9,944 nucleotides of DNA. It comes from Hallerella sp963629575 (GTDB taxonomy: Bacteria; Fibrobacterota; Fibrobacteria; Fibrobacterales; Fibrobacteraceae). Both the position numbers and the translations under genes were made by a program. The notes under the pieces are model-generated. The model made no database searches. It was not told where the DNA came from and was given only the letters and a program-made list of their open reading frames with translations. The stretch lies in NCBI GenBank assembly GCA_963629575.1, contig CAVGIM010000063.1, positions 1 through 9,944 of the forward strand, written 5' to 3'. This document shows, one piece after another, positions 1 to 5,823 of the stretch (positions are counted from its first letter, which is position 1; each line of letters opens with the position of its first letter).

Positions 1-1
1 G

Positions 2-688
2 TCAAGTTCTGGAATTGAATCCAGCAGCAGTATTGGTATGAGTTCTTCTAGTGTTTCCTCTTCTTCGGAAGAAAGTTCGTCGTCTGTGAACGGCGTTTAT
101 GATGCCCAAAACAACACGCTGACTGATTTGCGAGACGGTCAAGTTTATAAAACTGTAACCATTGGTACTCAAATCTGGATGGCGGAGAACTTAAACTATC
201 TTCCAAATGACACTGTTGGTACTATTTGGGCGGGGAACACGCTGTGTGGAGGAGGGGCGTGGAAAGAGACAATTGAAGGCGATTGTGAAATATACGGAAG
301 ATTGTATGAAGAAAATTTTACCACTATGAGAGAATATAGCCTAGCGGTTTGCCCCGATGGTTGGTCGCTTCCTACAAGAGCGCAATATCAAGAATTGGTT
401 TCTTTTCTCGGAGATGATGTTGTGAATAAAATGAGAATAGATAATTCTATTTATTGGGATATCGATGAAGCTACGAATCAATCAGGTTTTTCAGCGGTTC
501 CTTCTGGTCATTATGCTCAATATACTGGCTTTAATCCTATATACGAGCAGGGATCACGTATTGTTGCTTTATATTTTGTGAGAGACACGAAATCGATGTC
601 TAACACGCTAAGGTTTATTGACAAGAATTTTTCTTTTTTGATGTTTGGGGATAGACAATTTGCCGCAATACGTTGCATAAAAAAATAA
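2..688 (+). CDS. FISUMP-domain protein, 5'-truncated by the window edge
   Basis: The reading frame is open from base 2, so the ATG at 38 is probably internal and the true start lies upstream. The visible part begins with a serine-rich low-complexity linker (bases 2 to about 90, nearly all Ser with a few Gly, Glu, Ile and Val). A domain of about 195 residues follows, with landmarks of the Fibrobacter succinogenes major paralogous domain: DGQVYKTVTIGTQIWMAENL near its start, a Cys-Pro-Asp-Gly-Trp then LPT in the middle, GFSAVPSG later, and AAIRCIK at the end. Known proteins of this family are usually exported, with a signal peptide or lipobox followed by a Ser-rich spacer; that N-terminus is not visible here. 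The usual Trp-Ser-Ser-Thr stretch before the end is not recognisable, so this copy is somewhat divergent. The molecular role of the family is not established. The gene is AT-richer than its neighbours (17 G+C in bases 421-480). Confidence 0.9.
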   Translation, partial: SSSGIESSSSIGMSSSSVSSSSEESSSSVNGVYDAQNNTLTDLRDGQVYKTVTIGTQIWMAENLNYLPNDTVGTIWAGNTLCGGGAWKETIEGDCEIYGRLYEENFTTMREYSLAVCPDGWSLPTRAQYQELVSFLGDDVVNKMRIDNSIYWDIDEATNQSGFSAVPSGHYAQYTGFNPIYEQGSRIVALYFVRDTKSMSNTLRFIDKNFSFLMFGDRQFAAIRCIKK

Positions 689-689
689 A

Positions 690-694
690 AAGGA
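690..694 (+). promoter_or_regulatory. Ribosome binding site that fixes the glycosyltransferase start
   Basis: AAGGA lies 8 bases before the ATG at 703. The earlier in-frame ATG at 673 sits inside the FISUMP gene without such a site, so 703 is the better start. Confidence 0.75.
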
Positions 695-702
695 ACCGCC
701 CT

Positions 703-2091
703 ATGCCCAAAACGATTCTTTTCTGGCCAGATGTTTACAAGGAACAGGGCCACTGGTTGCCGACATTGAAATGGGCGGAGAATTTGTCTCGACTAGGACA
801 TTCCGTAAAATATATGGGAATTCCCGACTGCGAAGGGATTGTAAAAGCCTATCCGATAAAGAACCAAAGCGATACGCAGGTTCCCGTTCCCTACTCTCCG
901 ATTTTCGAGAACATTTATCCCCTAGGCTACACGACCGAAAGCCATACGAGCCCGAACGAGCGCTGGCGACCGGACCATATCTGGGCGATTGCCTATAGCG
1001 CCCTTGGTGAAGACTTGCCGCGCTACAAGGAAAAGCTGAACCGGGAACTGTTTGCCGACGCGCAGAATTTTTACAGGACGATGACGGACCTGCAGCCCGA
1101 TCTGCTTGTTTCCGGCTACTTCACTTCGCTGGAAAGTTTGCTGATTCATAAAATCTACGGCGTGAACGTTGTCATTTCGACAACCTACTTGAGGCATCCG
1201 AGCGAAGACCCGGCAATGCGAGCGGTGCAAAATCTGATGGCGTTTTCCCCGACGGAATACTTCAAGCTGGTGAACCTGTGCCGGTATGCAGAACGGAAAG
1301 ACGCTGCCGGAGAAAATCCGGTTGATCTGTTACAGGATCCCGAAGAAGAAATCGAAGATTTCGTGAAGGATTTGGAAGCTTTCGACGAGTTGATCCCCTG
1401 CCCGCGCGAATACGAATACGCCCATTACAATCCCGGCGAGAAGGTTCACTATGTCGAGCCGTGTATTTTGGAAAGGGATTTGGCTTCGTCTTCAAGCGAG
1501 GGCTTTGACGGTTCGCTCCTCCAGCAGGAAAATCCAGTAGCCGGAGCCGTCTATCAAAAGCTCATCTTTGTGACGGCCGGTTCCCAGGTTCTGGATTACG
1601 AAGGCAAGGCGCGGCACCTTTTCCACTGCCTGTGCGAAGCGATGCGTTCCGCGGAACTTTCCGGCTATCACCTGGTCTTGGGTGTCGGTTCCAAGCTTAT
1701 CCATGATTACGAATGGACGGAGTTTCGGGACCAACCGAACATTACCTTTGCGAGCTGGGTCCCGCAGCGGGCGATTCTTTCGGCGCCGAACCTGGAATTT
1801 GCCCTCGTTCACGGCGGGCTGGCGACCATCAAGGAATGCGTCTATAACAACAAGAAATTCCTGATCCTTCCCTTGGGCAAAGACCAAATCGATAACGCCT
1901 TGCGGCTGCGGAAATACGGTGTCGAGAATACGGTTCCCATTGAAAATATCAGCCCGAAAATCCTGATCGACGCGATCGTGAATTTGGAGTCGGACAGGAA
2001 AACCTTGAAAAACCTCGAAAGGCTGAGCTGCGTATTCCGAAAACTGGAACGGGAAAGCCCCGGCGTACAGGTGCTGCTCGACAATTTATAG
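703..2091 (+). CDS. GT1-family (UDP-glycosyltransferase-like) glycosyltransferase
   Basis: A 462-residue protein with the GT-B layout. The N-terminal Rossmann-like half begins TILFWPDVYKEQGHWLPTL and continues RLGHSVKYMG, the usual 'go to the acceptor, large-scale sorting' pattern of this family. The C-terminal nucleotide-sugar half starts at LIFVTAGSQ and contains the ordered donor-site signature: WVPQ at residues 352-355, HGG at 370-372 and DQ at 394-395. That signature is known from UDP-glucosyl/glucuronosyl and macrolide-type glycosyltransferases, which move a sugar from an activated nucleotide to a small molecule or lipid. There is no signal peptide or obvious membrane span, so it is probably cytoplasmic or peripheral. 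Donor and acceptor cannot be told from the sequence. It lies 14 bases after the FISUMP gene and is probably co-transcribed with it; no biosynthetic partner is visible. The insert at about residues 200-250 is acidic and poorly conserved-looking. Confidence 0.85.
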   Translation: MPKTILFWPDVYKEQGHWLPTLKWAENLSRLGHSVKYMGIPDCEGIVKAYPIKNQSDTQVPVPYSPIFENIYPLGYTTESHTSPNERWRPDHIWAIAYSALGEDLPRYKEKLNRELFADAQNFYRTMTDLQPDLLVSGYFTSLESLLIHKIYGVNVVISTTYLRHPSEDPAMRAVQNLMAFSPTEYFKLVNLCRYAERKDAAGENPVDLLQDPEEEIEDFVKDLEAFDELIPCPREYEYAHYNPGEKVHYVEPCILERDLASSSSEGFDGSLLQQENPVAGAVYQKLIFVTAGSQVLDYEGKARHLFHCLCEAMRSAELSGYHLVLGVGSKLIHDYEWTEFRDQPNITFASWVPQRAILSAPNLEFALVHGGLATIKECVYNNKKFLILPLGKDQIDNALRLRKYGVENTVPIENISPKILIDAIVNLESDRKTLKNLERLSCVFRKLERESPGVQVLLDNL

Positions 2092-2102
2092 TTGAAACAA
2101 AA

Positions 2103-2128
2103 GGGCCCGATTTCTCGGACCCGTTTTT
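2103..2128. terminator. Bidirectional intrinsic terminator between convergent genes
   Basis: An 8-base stem, GGGCCCGA and TCGGACCC around a TTTC loop, is followed on the plus strand by GTTTTT. On the minus strand the loop reads GAAA, a stable GNRA tetraloop, and the run after the stem is TTTTGTTT. The single imperfect pair is a C-A mismatch in the plus transcript but a G-U wobble in the minus transcript, so the minus (purC) direction should fold better. It lies 11 bases after the glycosyltransferase stop and about 15 bases after the purC stop. Confidence 0.85.
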
Positions 2129-2142
2129 ATGGAGATTGAAAA

Positions 2143-3027
2143 TTAAAGTTCCGGTTCGTGTCCCGTCAGCCGTACGAAGATTTCCACGTATTTGGCTAGC
2201 GTATTCTTGACGACTTCTGCGGGAATTTCCGGACCCGGATAGGTTTTTCCCCAGTCGAGCGTTTCGAGCCAGTCGCGGATGTACTGCTTGTCGAAGCTTT
2301 CCTGGTTCTTGCCGACCTGGTACTTGTCCGCGGGCCAGTAGCGGCTCGAATCCGGCGTCAGAACCTCGTCGATTAAGACCGTCTTCCCGTCGATTTCGCC
2401 AAATTCGAACTTGGTGTCCGCGAGGATGATTCCCTTGGTTGCCGCGTAATCGCGCGCCTTGGTGTAAACGTCGAGCGAAAGATCCCGGAGTTCCGTGGCG
2501 ACTTTTTCGCCCACGATGTCGAAAGTCTGCTCGAAGGAAATGTTTTCGTCGTGTCCGACATCCGGCTTGGTGCTCGGCGTGTAGAGCGGCTTTTCGAGCT
2601 TTTCGCAAAGTTCGAGTCCTTGCGGAAGAACGTGCCCGCAAATTTTTCCGGTTTTCTGGTAATCCTTCCAGCCGGAGCCGACGATGTAGCCGCGCACAAT
2701 GCACTCGACGCTGTGGCGCTTCGCCTTTTTGACAATCATCGAACGCCCGCGTAGATAGTCCCTGTACTTCTGGAGGACGGCGGGATATTCATCGACATTT
2801 GCCGTGATCAGGTGGTTCGGCATTCCGAGGTGTTCGAACCAGAAGAGCGAAAGCTGGTTGAGGATTTTTCCCTTGCCGGTAATCGGGGTGGGAAGGACCA
2901 CGTCGAAAGCGGAAAGGCGGTCGCTCGCGACCATGAGGAAGCTGTCGCCGAGGTCGTACATATCGCGTACCTTGCCTTGGTGGAACAGCGGAACATCGGT
3001 AATCGGAGTTTCGAATTTTAAGCTCAT
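2143..3027 (-). CDS. purC: Phosphoribosylaminoimidazole-succinocarboxamide synthase (SAICAR synthetase)
   Basis: This 294-residue enzyme joins CAIR and aspartate using ATP to make SAICAR, in de novo purine synthesis, in the cytoplasm. Visible family landmarks in order: GKVRDMYDLGD at residues 18-28 (nucleotide-binding N-terminus), SDRLSAFDVVLP at 35-46, ECIVRGYIVGSGW at 108-120, ADTKFEFG at 203-210 and DEVLTPDSSRYWP at 220-232. The last two match the known second signature of the family. The length is that of the longer form related to yeast Ade1 rather than the roughly 240-residue enterobacterial form. The gene is complete, starts at the ATG at 3027-3025, and has no strong ribosome binding site (only AGGG). 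It is divergent from coaE and convergent with the glycosyltransferase; no other purine gene touches it here. Confidence 0.97.
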   Translation of the reverse strand: MSLKFETPITDVPLFHQGKVRDMYDLGDSFLMVASDRLSAFDVVLPTPITGKGKILNQLSLFWFEHLGMPNHLITANVDEYPAVLQKYRDYLRGRSMIVKKAKRHSVECIVRGYIVGSGWKDYQKTGKICGHVLPQGLELCEKLEKPLYTPSTKPDVGHDENISFEQTFDIVGEKVATELRDLSLDVYTKARDYAATKGIILADTKFEFGEIDGKTVLIDEVLTPDSSRYWPADKYQVGKNQESFDKQYIRDWLETLDWGKTYPGPEIPAEVVKNTLAKYVEIFVRLTGHEPEL

Positions 3028-3056
3028 AGTGCCCTAAAAATAGTTAAATTCCGTGC
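3028..3056. promoter_or_regulatory. Short divergent promoter region of purC and coaE
   Basis: The 29-base spacer contains an AT-rich core (CTAAAAATAGTTAAATT, 3034-3050). It offers weak -10-like hexamers in both directions: TTAAAT for coaE and TATTTT for purC, each 4 of 6 to TATAAT. Neither start codon has a convincing ribosome binding site, so both transcripts would have very short leaders if started here. Any -35 elements would lie inside the opposite gene. No start site can be proven by eye. Confidence 0.4.
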
Positions 3057-3647
3057 ATGAAGACCATTGGAATTTGCGGTAGAATCGGCTCCGGGAAAAG
3101 CGCGGTCGGCGTACTTCTTTCCGAACGGGGAGCCTTGGTACTGGATCTTGACCACGAAATGCACTTGCTATACGCGAAGTCGGAGATCCTTCGGGATAGA
3201 ATCGCGGAACGCTTTGGCGCGGAATGCGTCCGGAACGGGACGGTTGACCGGGCGGCCTTGGCGGGGCGGGTCTTTCGGGAGCCGCAGTCGCTTTCCGACC
3301 TGGAAAAGATTGTCTATCCGCTGCTCGAATCCGCGGTGCGGGCCAAGCTTTCGAATGCTTCCCGCTCCCAGGTGTCGAAGTTCGCCGCTGTCGAGGGGGC
3401 GCTTCTTTTCAAGTGGCCGGAGTTTTCGAAAGCGCTTTCCGAAATCTGGATTGTCGAAGCTCCGGACGCGGTTCGCCTGGAGCGCCTTTTGAAAAGGGGA
3501 CTGGGAAGGGAAGATGCCGAACGGCGAATGCAAATCCAGGCCCTGGACCCGATGCCCCCGAACGATCACTACGAGCGGATCGACAATTCGGGCTCGATGG
3601 CGGACCTGCAAAAGCGGATTGACGAACTTTTGACCGCGAAATTCTAA
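3057..3647 (+). CDS. coaE: Dephospho-CoA kinase
   Basis: A 196-residue P-loop kinase that would phosphorylate dephospho-CoA with ATP, the last step of coenzyme A synthesis. GRIGSGKS at residues 8-15 is the Walker A loop. LDLDHEMH at about 29-36 takes the place of the usual D-x-D-A substrate motif. GTVDRAAL (61-68) is the typical 'dG-x-l-d-R-x-x-L' element, followed by RVFREP. EGALLF (113-118) corresponds to the usual 'P-L-L-F-E' strand. RLLKRGLGREDAERRMQIQ forms the lid region, and IDNSGSMADL near the C-terminus matches 'I-x-N-x-G'. The length is normal for the family (about 200). Deviations are real: Tyr-Pro (87-88) where His-Pro is usual, and no Ala-Asp before the I-x-N motif. Overall order still fits CoaE better than other small kinases. 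It starts directly at ATG without a clear ribosome binding site. Confidence 0.88.
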   Translation: MKTIGICGRIGSGKSAVGVLLSERGALVLDLDHEMHLLYAKSEILRDRIAERFGAECVRNGTVDRAALAGRVFREPQSLSDLEKIVYPLLESAVRAKLSNASRSQVSKFAAVEGALLFKWPEFSKALSEIWIVEAPDAVRLERLLKRGLGREDAERRMQIQALDPMPPNDHYERIDNSGSMADLQKRIDELLTAKF

Positions 3648-3648
3648 A

Positions 3649-3680
3649 TTTGTAAAGGATCTTTCAAGATTTTGTAAAAT
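3649..3680 (+). promoter_or_regulatory. Candidate promoter with 11-base-spaced direct repeats (possible Pho-type operator)
   Basis: TTTGTAAA occurs at 3649-3656 and again at 3671-3678, exactly 22 bases apart, with a degenerate version TCTTTCAA at 3660-3667, 11 bases from each. Read on the minus strand the two good copies give TTTACA, which agrees with the TT(A/T)ACA boxes of Bacillus PhoP; the 11-base period is also that of PhoB boxes. The last copy overlaps a -10-like TAAAAT at 3675-3680. The downstream gene is a Na/Pi cotransporter-family gene, which makes phosphate control plausible but unproven. Confidence 0.4.
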
Positions 3681-3681
3681 C

Positions 3682-3698
3682 GAGTGCAATTGGCGCTC
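3682..3698 (+). other. Small leader hairpin before the Na/Pi cotransporter gene
   Basis: GAGTGC and GCGCTC can pair around an AATTG loop, six pairs with one G-U wobble. It sits between the putative -10 and the ribosome binding site. No T run follows, so it is not an intrinsic terminator; it may simply be structure in a short leader. Confidence 0.3.
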
Positions 3699-3718
3699 AC
3701 TACAAGGATGTATTCACG

Positions 3719-5404
3719 ATGCTGTTTTCGCAAATCGCCCAGATTGTAACGCTCCTGGTCGGCGGCGTGGGAATCTTTTTTCTTGGTCTCCGGTTTCTTT
3801 CGATGGGACTCCAGACGATTGCCGGTCCGACTCTCCAAAAGCTGATAAGCAAGGTGACGAACCATCGGATTCTCGGTGTGCTGGTTGGACTTGTGGTGAC
3901 ATGCCTTGTGCAGTCGAGCGCGGTGACGATGGCGATGGTCATCGGATTCGTGAATGCGGGTATCATGCAGCTGGGGCAGACGCTCGGCGTGATCATGGGC
4001 GCAAACATCGGAACGACGATTACGGGATGGGTTCTCGTGCTGAACATGGACCAGTATGGGATGCCTCTCGCCGGGGCTTGCGCCCTGGTCTATTGTTTCT
4101 CCAAAAAGGAAACCGTCAAGTATTCAGCCCTCGCCCTCTTAGGCGTGGGTTTTGTTTTTGTAGGGCTTTACGTGATGAAGGGGGCGCTTGCGCCCGTTTC
4201 GAACAACCAGGATTTTCTGAATGCGCTGTCGGTCTTTAACGCCGAAAGCCTTCCGAGCATTTGCGCTTGCATCTTCGTGGGATTTCTCATGGCGACTATC
4301 ATGCAGTCGAGTTCCGCGTCCCTGGGCGTGACGATTGTCCTTGCGTCGCAGGGGCTTATCGGGTTCAATACGGCGGCGGCACTTGTCCTGGGACAGAATA
4401 TCGGATGTACGATTTCCGCGTTGATGATCGCTGCGAACACGTCTCGCCATGCGCGTCGGGCCGCGATCTTTCACCTGCTCTTCAACGTCTTTGGCGTTCT
4501 CTGGGTGACGATTCTCTTTTCGCCGACGATGAGCGGAGTCCGCTGGCTCCTGAATACGATTTTTGGCATTGCTAGTCCGGACGATCCGAAGAACGTGATG
4601 CTTGCCATTGCGCTTTACCACACGACATTCAACGTGGTGAACACTCTTGTCGTGTTGCCGTTTACGGGAAAGATTCCTGCCCTTCTCGACAAGCTCTTCC
4701 CGAACAAGGCCAAGCCCAAGCACGCCGTGGTGACGAAGCTCGAACCGGCGCTTCTCAAGTCTCCGTTTGCCGCGATTACGCAATCCGCCTGCGAAATGGG
4801 AATGATGAACCAGACCGTTTGCAAGATGCTCGCCGATTTGCGACATGTAGTCAACGGGAAAGCGGACAAGGGAACGGTGGAGCGCATCTTTGAAGCCGAA
4901 GCGAAACTGGATACGGCTCAGACCGAAGTTATCGAATTCTTGACGGGACTTCTTTCAACGAGCGTTTCGAAAAGCATCGCAAACGATGCGGAACGCCAGC
5001 TACGCATGAGCGACGATTTGGAAACCGCTTCGGATTATGTGACGCAGGTGCTAAAGCTCCTTCTTCGCTTGCGCGATCACAACGTGGCTTTTGACAAGGC
5101 GCACCAGGAAGATCTGCTGCTGCTTCATGACAGTGTCGAAAGGCTTGCGAACGATGTAACGGTTGTCCTCGAAAATTCTCGCAATGTCCAGAAGCTCGCC
5201 GACGTGCGGAGAGAGGGACACGAAATTACGGAACAGGTTCGCGAATACCGGGCAAAGCACTGGGGGCACGTGGCGGAAGTCAATGACGATCCGCTGCTCA
5301 TGACGACGTTTACCGATTTGCTCGGAGCCTATCGCAAGATCAAGGAACATCTGGTGACGGCGACACAGGCGCTAGGCGCGGAGATTATCGACGAGGAACG
5401 ATAA
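3719..5404 (+). CDS. Na/Pi cotransporter family protein with C-terminal PhoU-like domain
   Basis: This 561-residue inner-membrane protein has the two inverted repeats of the Na/Pi cotransporter (NptA/YjbB-like) family. The first repeat carries VQSSAVT at residues 64-70 and GANIGTT at 94-100; the second carries MQSSSAS at 195-201 and GQNIGCT at 225-231. The paired QSS motifs are the known sodium/phosphate site. Hydrophobic spans fall at roughly 8-30, 52-90, 104-127, 136-155, 183-235, 253-275 and 296-320. Residues from about 350 to 561 are soluble and helical with Glu/Asp-rich stretches, resembling PhoU, which often caps such transporters. Family members move phosphate with sodium, in some bacteria as an export valve; direction cannot be told here. 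The start at 3719 has AAGGA 10 bases upstream. It is a single-gene unit after coaE and convergent with the purU operon. Confidence 0.93.
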   Translation: MLFSQIAQIVTLLVGGVGIFFLGLRFLSMGLQTIAGPTLQKLISKVTNHRILGVLVGLVVTCLVQSSAVTMAMVIGFVNAGIMQLGQTLGVIMGANIGTTITGWVLVLNMDQYGMPLAGACALVYCFSKKETVKYSALALLGVGFVFVGLYVMKGALAPVSNNQDFLNALSVFNAESLPSICACIFVGFLMATIMQSSSASLGVTIVLASQGLIGFNTAAALVLGQNIGCTISALMIAANTSRHARRAAIFHLLFNVFGVLWVTILFSPTMSGVRWLLNTIFGIASPDDPKNVMLAIALYHTTFNVVNTLVVLPFTGKIPALLDKLFPNKAKPKHAVVTKLEPALLKSPFAAITQSACEMGMMNQTVCKMLADLRHVVNGKADKGTVERIFEAEAKLDTAQTEVIEFLTGLLSTSVSKSIANDAERQLRMSDDLETASDYVTQVLKLLLRLRDHNVAFDKAHQEDLLLLHDSVERLANDVTVVLENSRNVQKLADVRREGHEITEQVREYRAKHWGHVAEVNDDPLLMTTFTDLLGAYRKIKEHLVTATQALGAEIIDEER

Positions 5405-5410
5405 CCAGAG

Positions 5411-5520
5411 CTTAGTTGATGGAACTTAGAGTTTAGAAAAGTGAAGCGTTCTTCTTTCTCAACTTTTCTCACTCCACTCTTCACCCTTCACCCTTCACTC
5501 TCATCTAAGTTCTCAGTTTT
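5411..5520. repeat. Intergenic inverted-repeat patch (CTTAG / GTGAAG type)
   Basis: GAACTTAGA (5422-5430) is mirrored by TCTAAGTTC (5504-5512). Inside it, AGTGAAG (5440-5446) is mirrored by CTTCACT (5493-5499), and AGAAAAGT (5435-5442) by ACTTTTCT (5462-5469). A small tandem of TTCACCC occurs at about 5480-5493. CTTAG followed by GAGAGTGAAG also occurs near 9861-9890, so this is one of several related copies in the window. Confidence 0.65.
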
Positions 5521-5551
5521 AAGATCTGATTTCCCCTTCCTTGCATCCACC

Positions 5552-5720
5552 CTGTCATTCTGGAGCGAAGCGATAGAATCAGCCACGCTTTTTTTTAGAG
5601 GCTTCTGTTTACTGTCATTCTGGAACGACCGAAGGGAGCGACCCGCCTGCCTGCGGGCAGGTCGCTCCGCGAAGCTCCCTCCAGGATGACAGAAAAGCGA
5701 GGCTACGCTCCAGGATGACA
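5552..5720. repeat. Nested palindrome of four GTCATYCTGG repeat units
   Basis: Two units point right (CTGTCATTCTGGAGCG at 5552 and CTGTCATTCTGGAACG at 5612) and two point left (starting from 5692 and from 5720, reading TGTCATCCTGGAG on the minus strand). The inner pair, 5612-5692, forms a long imperfect palindrome of about 80 bases, and the outer pair encloses it. The motif resembles short GTCATTCTG(G)AGCGAAGCG repeats known between genes of many bacteria. No transposase or target duplication is visible. Confidence 0.85.
5635..5668. repeat. Strong GC-rich hairpin at the centre of the palindrome
   Basis: GGAGCGAC (5635-5642) pairs with GTCGCTCC (5661-5668), and CCTGC (5646-5650) with GCAGG (5657-5661, one base shared) around a short loop, leaving CCG as a bulge. 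This is the most stable structure in the spacer and could block transcription, exonucleases or both. Confidence 0.7.
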
Positions 5721-5804
5721 ACTTATCGCACAAGCCTTTACAGGTCGTTTTGCGAACACACAACTCTCCACATTCCACTCTCGCCTAAGCTCAGACATCC
5801 CCCG
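5702..5804 (-). repeat. Composite intergenic repeat, left copy
   Basis: Read on the minus strand from 5804 it begins CGGGGG, then CTTAGG, AGTGGAATGT, GAGAGT, a variable stretch of about 40 bases, and GTCATCCTGGAGCG. The same elements in the same order and near-equal spacing (about 85 versus 76 bases from CGGGGG to GTCAT) appear on the plus strand at 9850-9944. The unit begins 20 bases after the stop of the barrel-like gene. Confidence 0.7.
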
Positions 5805-5823
5805 CTTATTCCCGGAATCGGTA

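Larger units (their letters stand above)
5405..5823. other. Gene-free spacer between convergent units, built of repeats
   Basis: The 419 bases between the stops of the transporter gene and the barrel-like gene hold no credible gene. From left to right: an inverted-repeat patch (5411-5520), a nested palindrome of GTCATYCTGG units (5552-5720), and a composite repeat unit shared with the right end of the window (5702-5804). No classic GC stem plus T run follows either gene; the closest is a T8 run at 5589-5596 shortly after a weak ATTCT/AGAAT stem. The repeats may themselves stop transcription from both sides. Confidence 0.75.

Noticed and set aside
673..702. An earlier ATG for the glycosyltransferase at 673
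   Set aside because: It is inside the FISUMP gene without a ribosome binding site and adds ten Lys/Arg-rich residues before the natural MPKTILFW start.
5480..5493. The TTCACCC tandem as a possible CRISPR or iteron array
   Set aside because: Only two to three short units without spacers, in a repeat mosaic; there are no cas or rep genes nearby.
5589..5596. A T8 run as an intrinsic terminator for the transporter gene
   Set aside because: The preceding stem (ATTCT/AGAAT) is weak and about nine bases away, so I do not call it a terminator on its own.
5441..5689. An 82-codon plus-strand frame in the same spacer
   Set aside because: It is also repeat-derived, with low-complexity Ser/Phe/Leu and Arg runs, and it ends inside the palindrome.
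5488..5778. A 96-codon minus-strand frame in the repeat spacer
   Set aside because: It is made almost entirely of the translated GTCATYCTGG repeats and the GC hairpin. Such frames are often predicted in repeat-rich spacers but lack a ribosome binding site or family.
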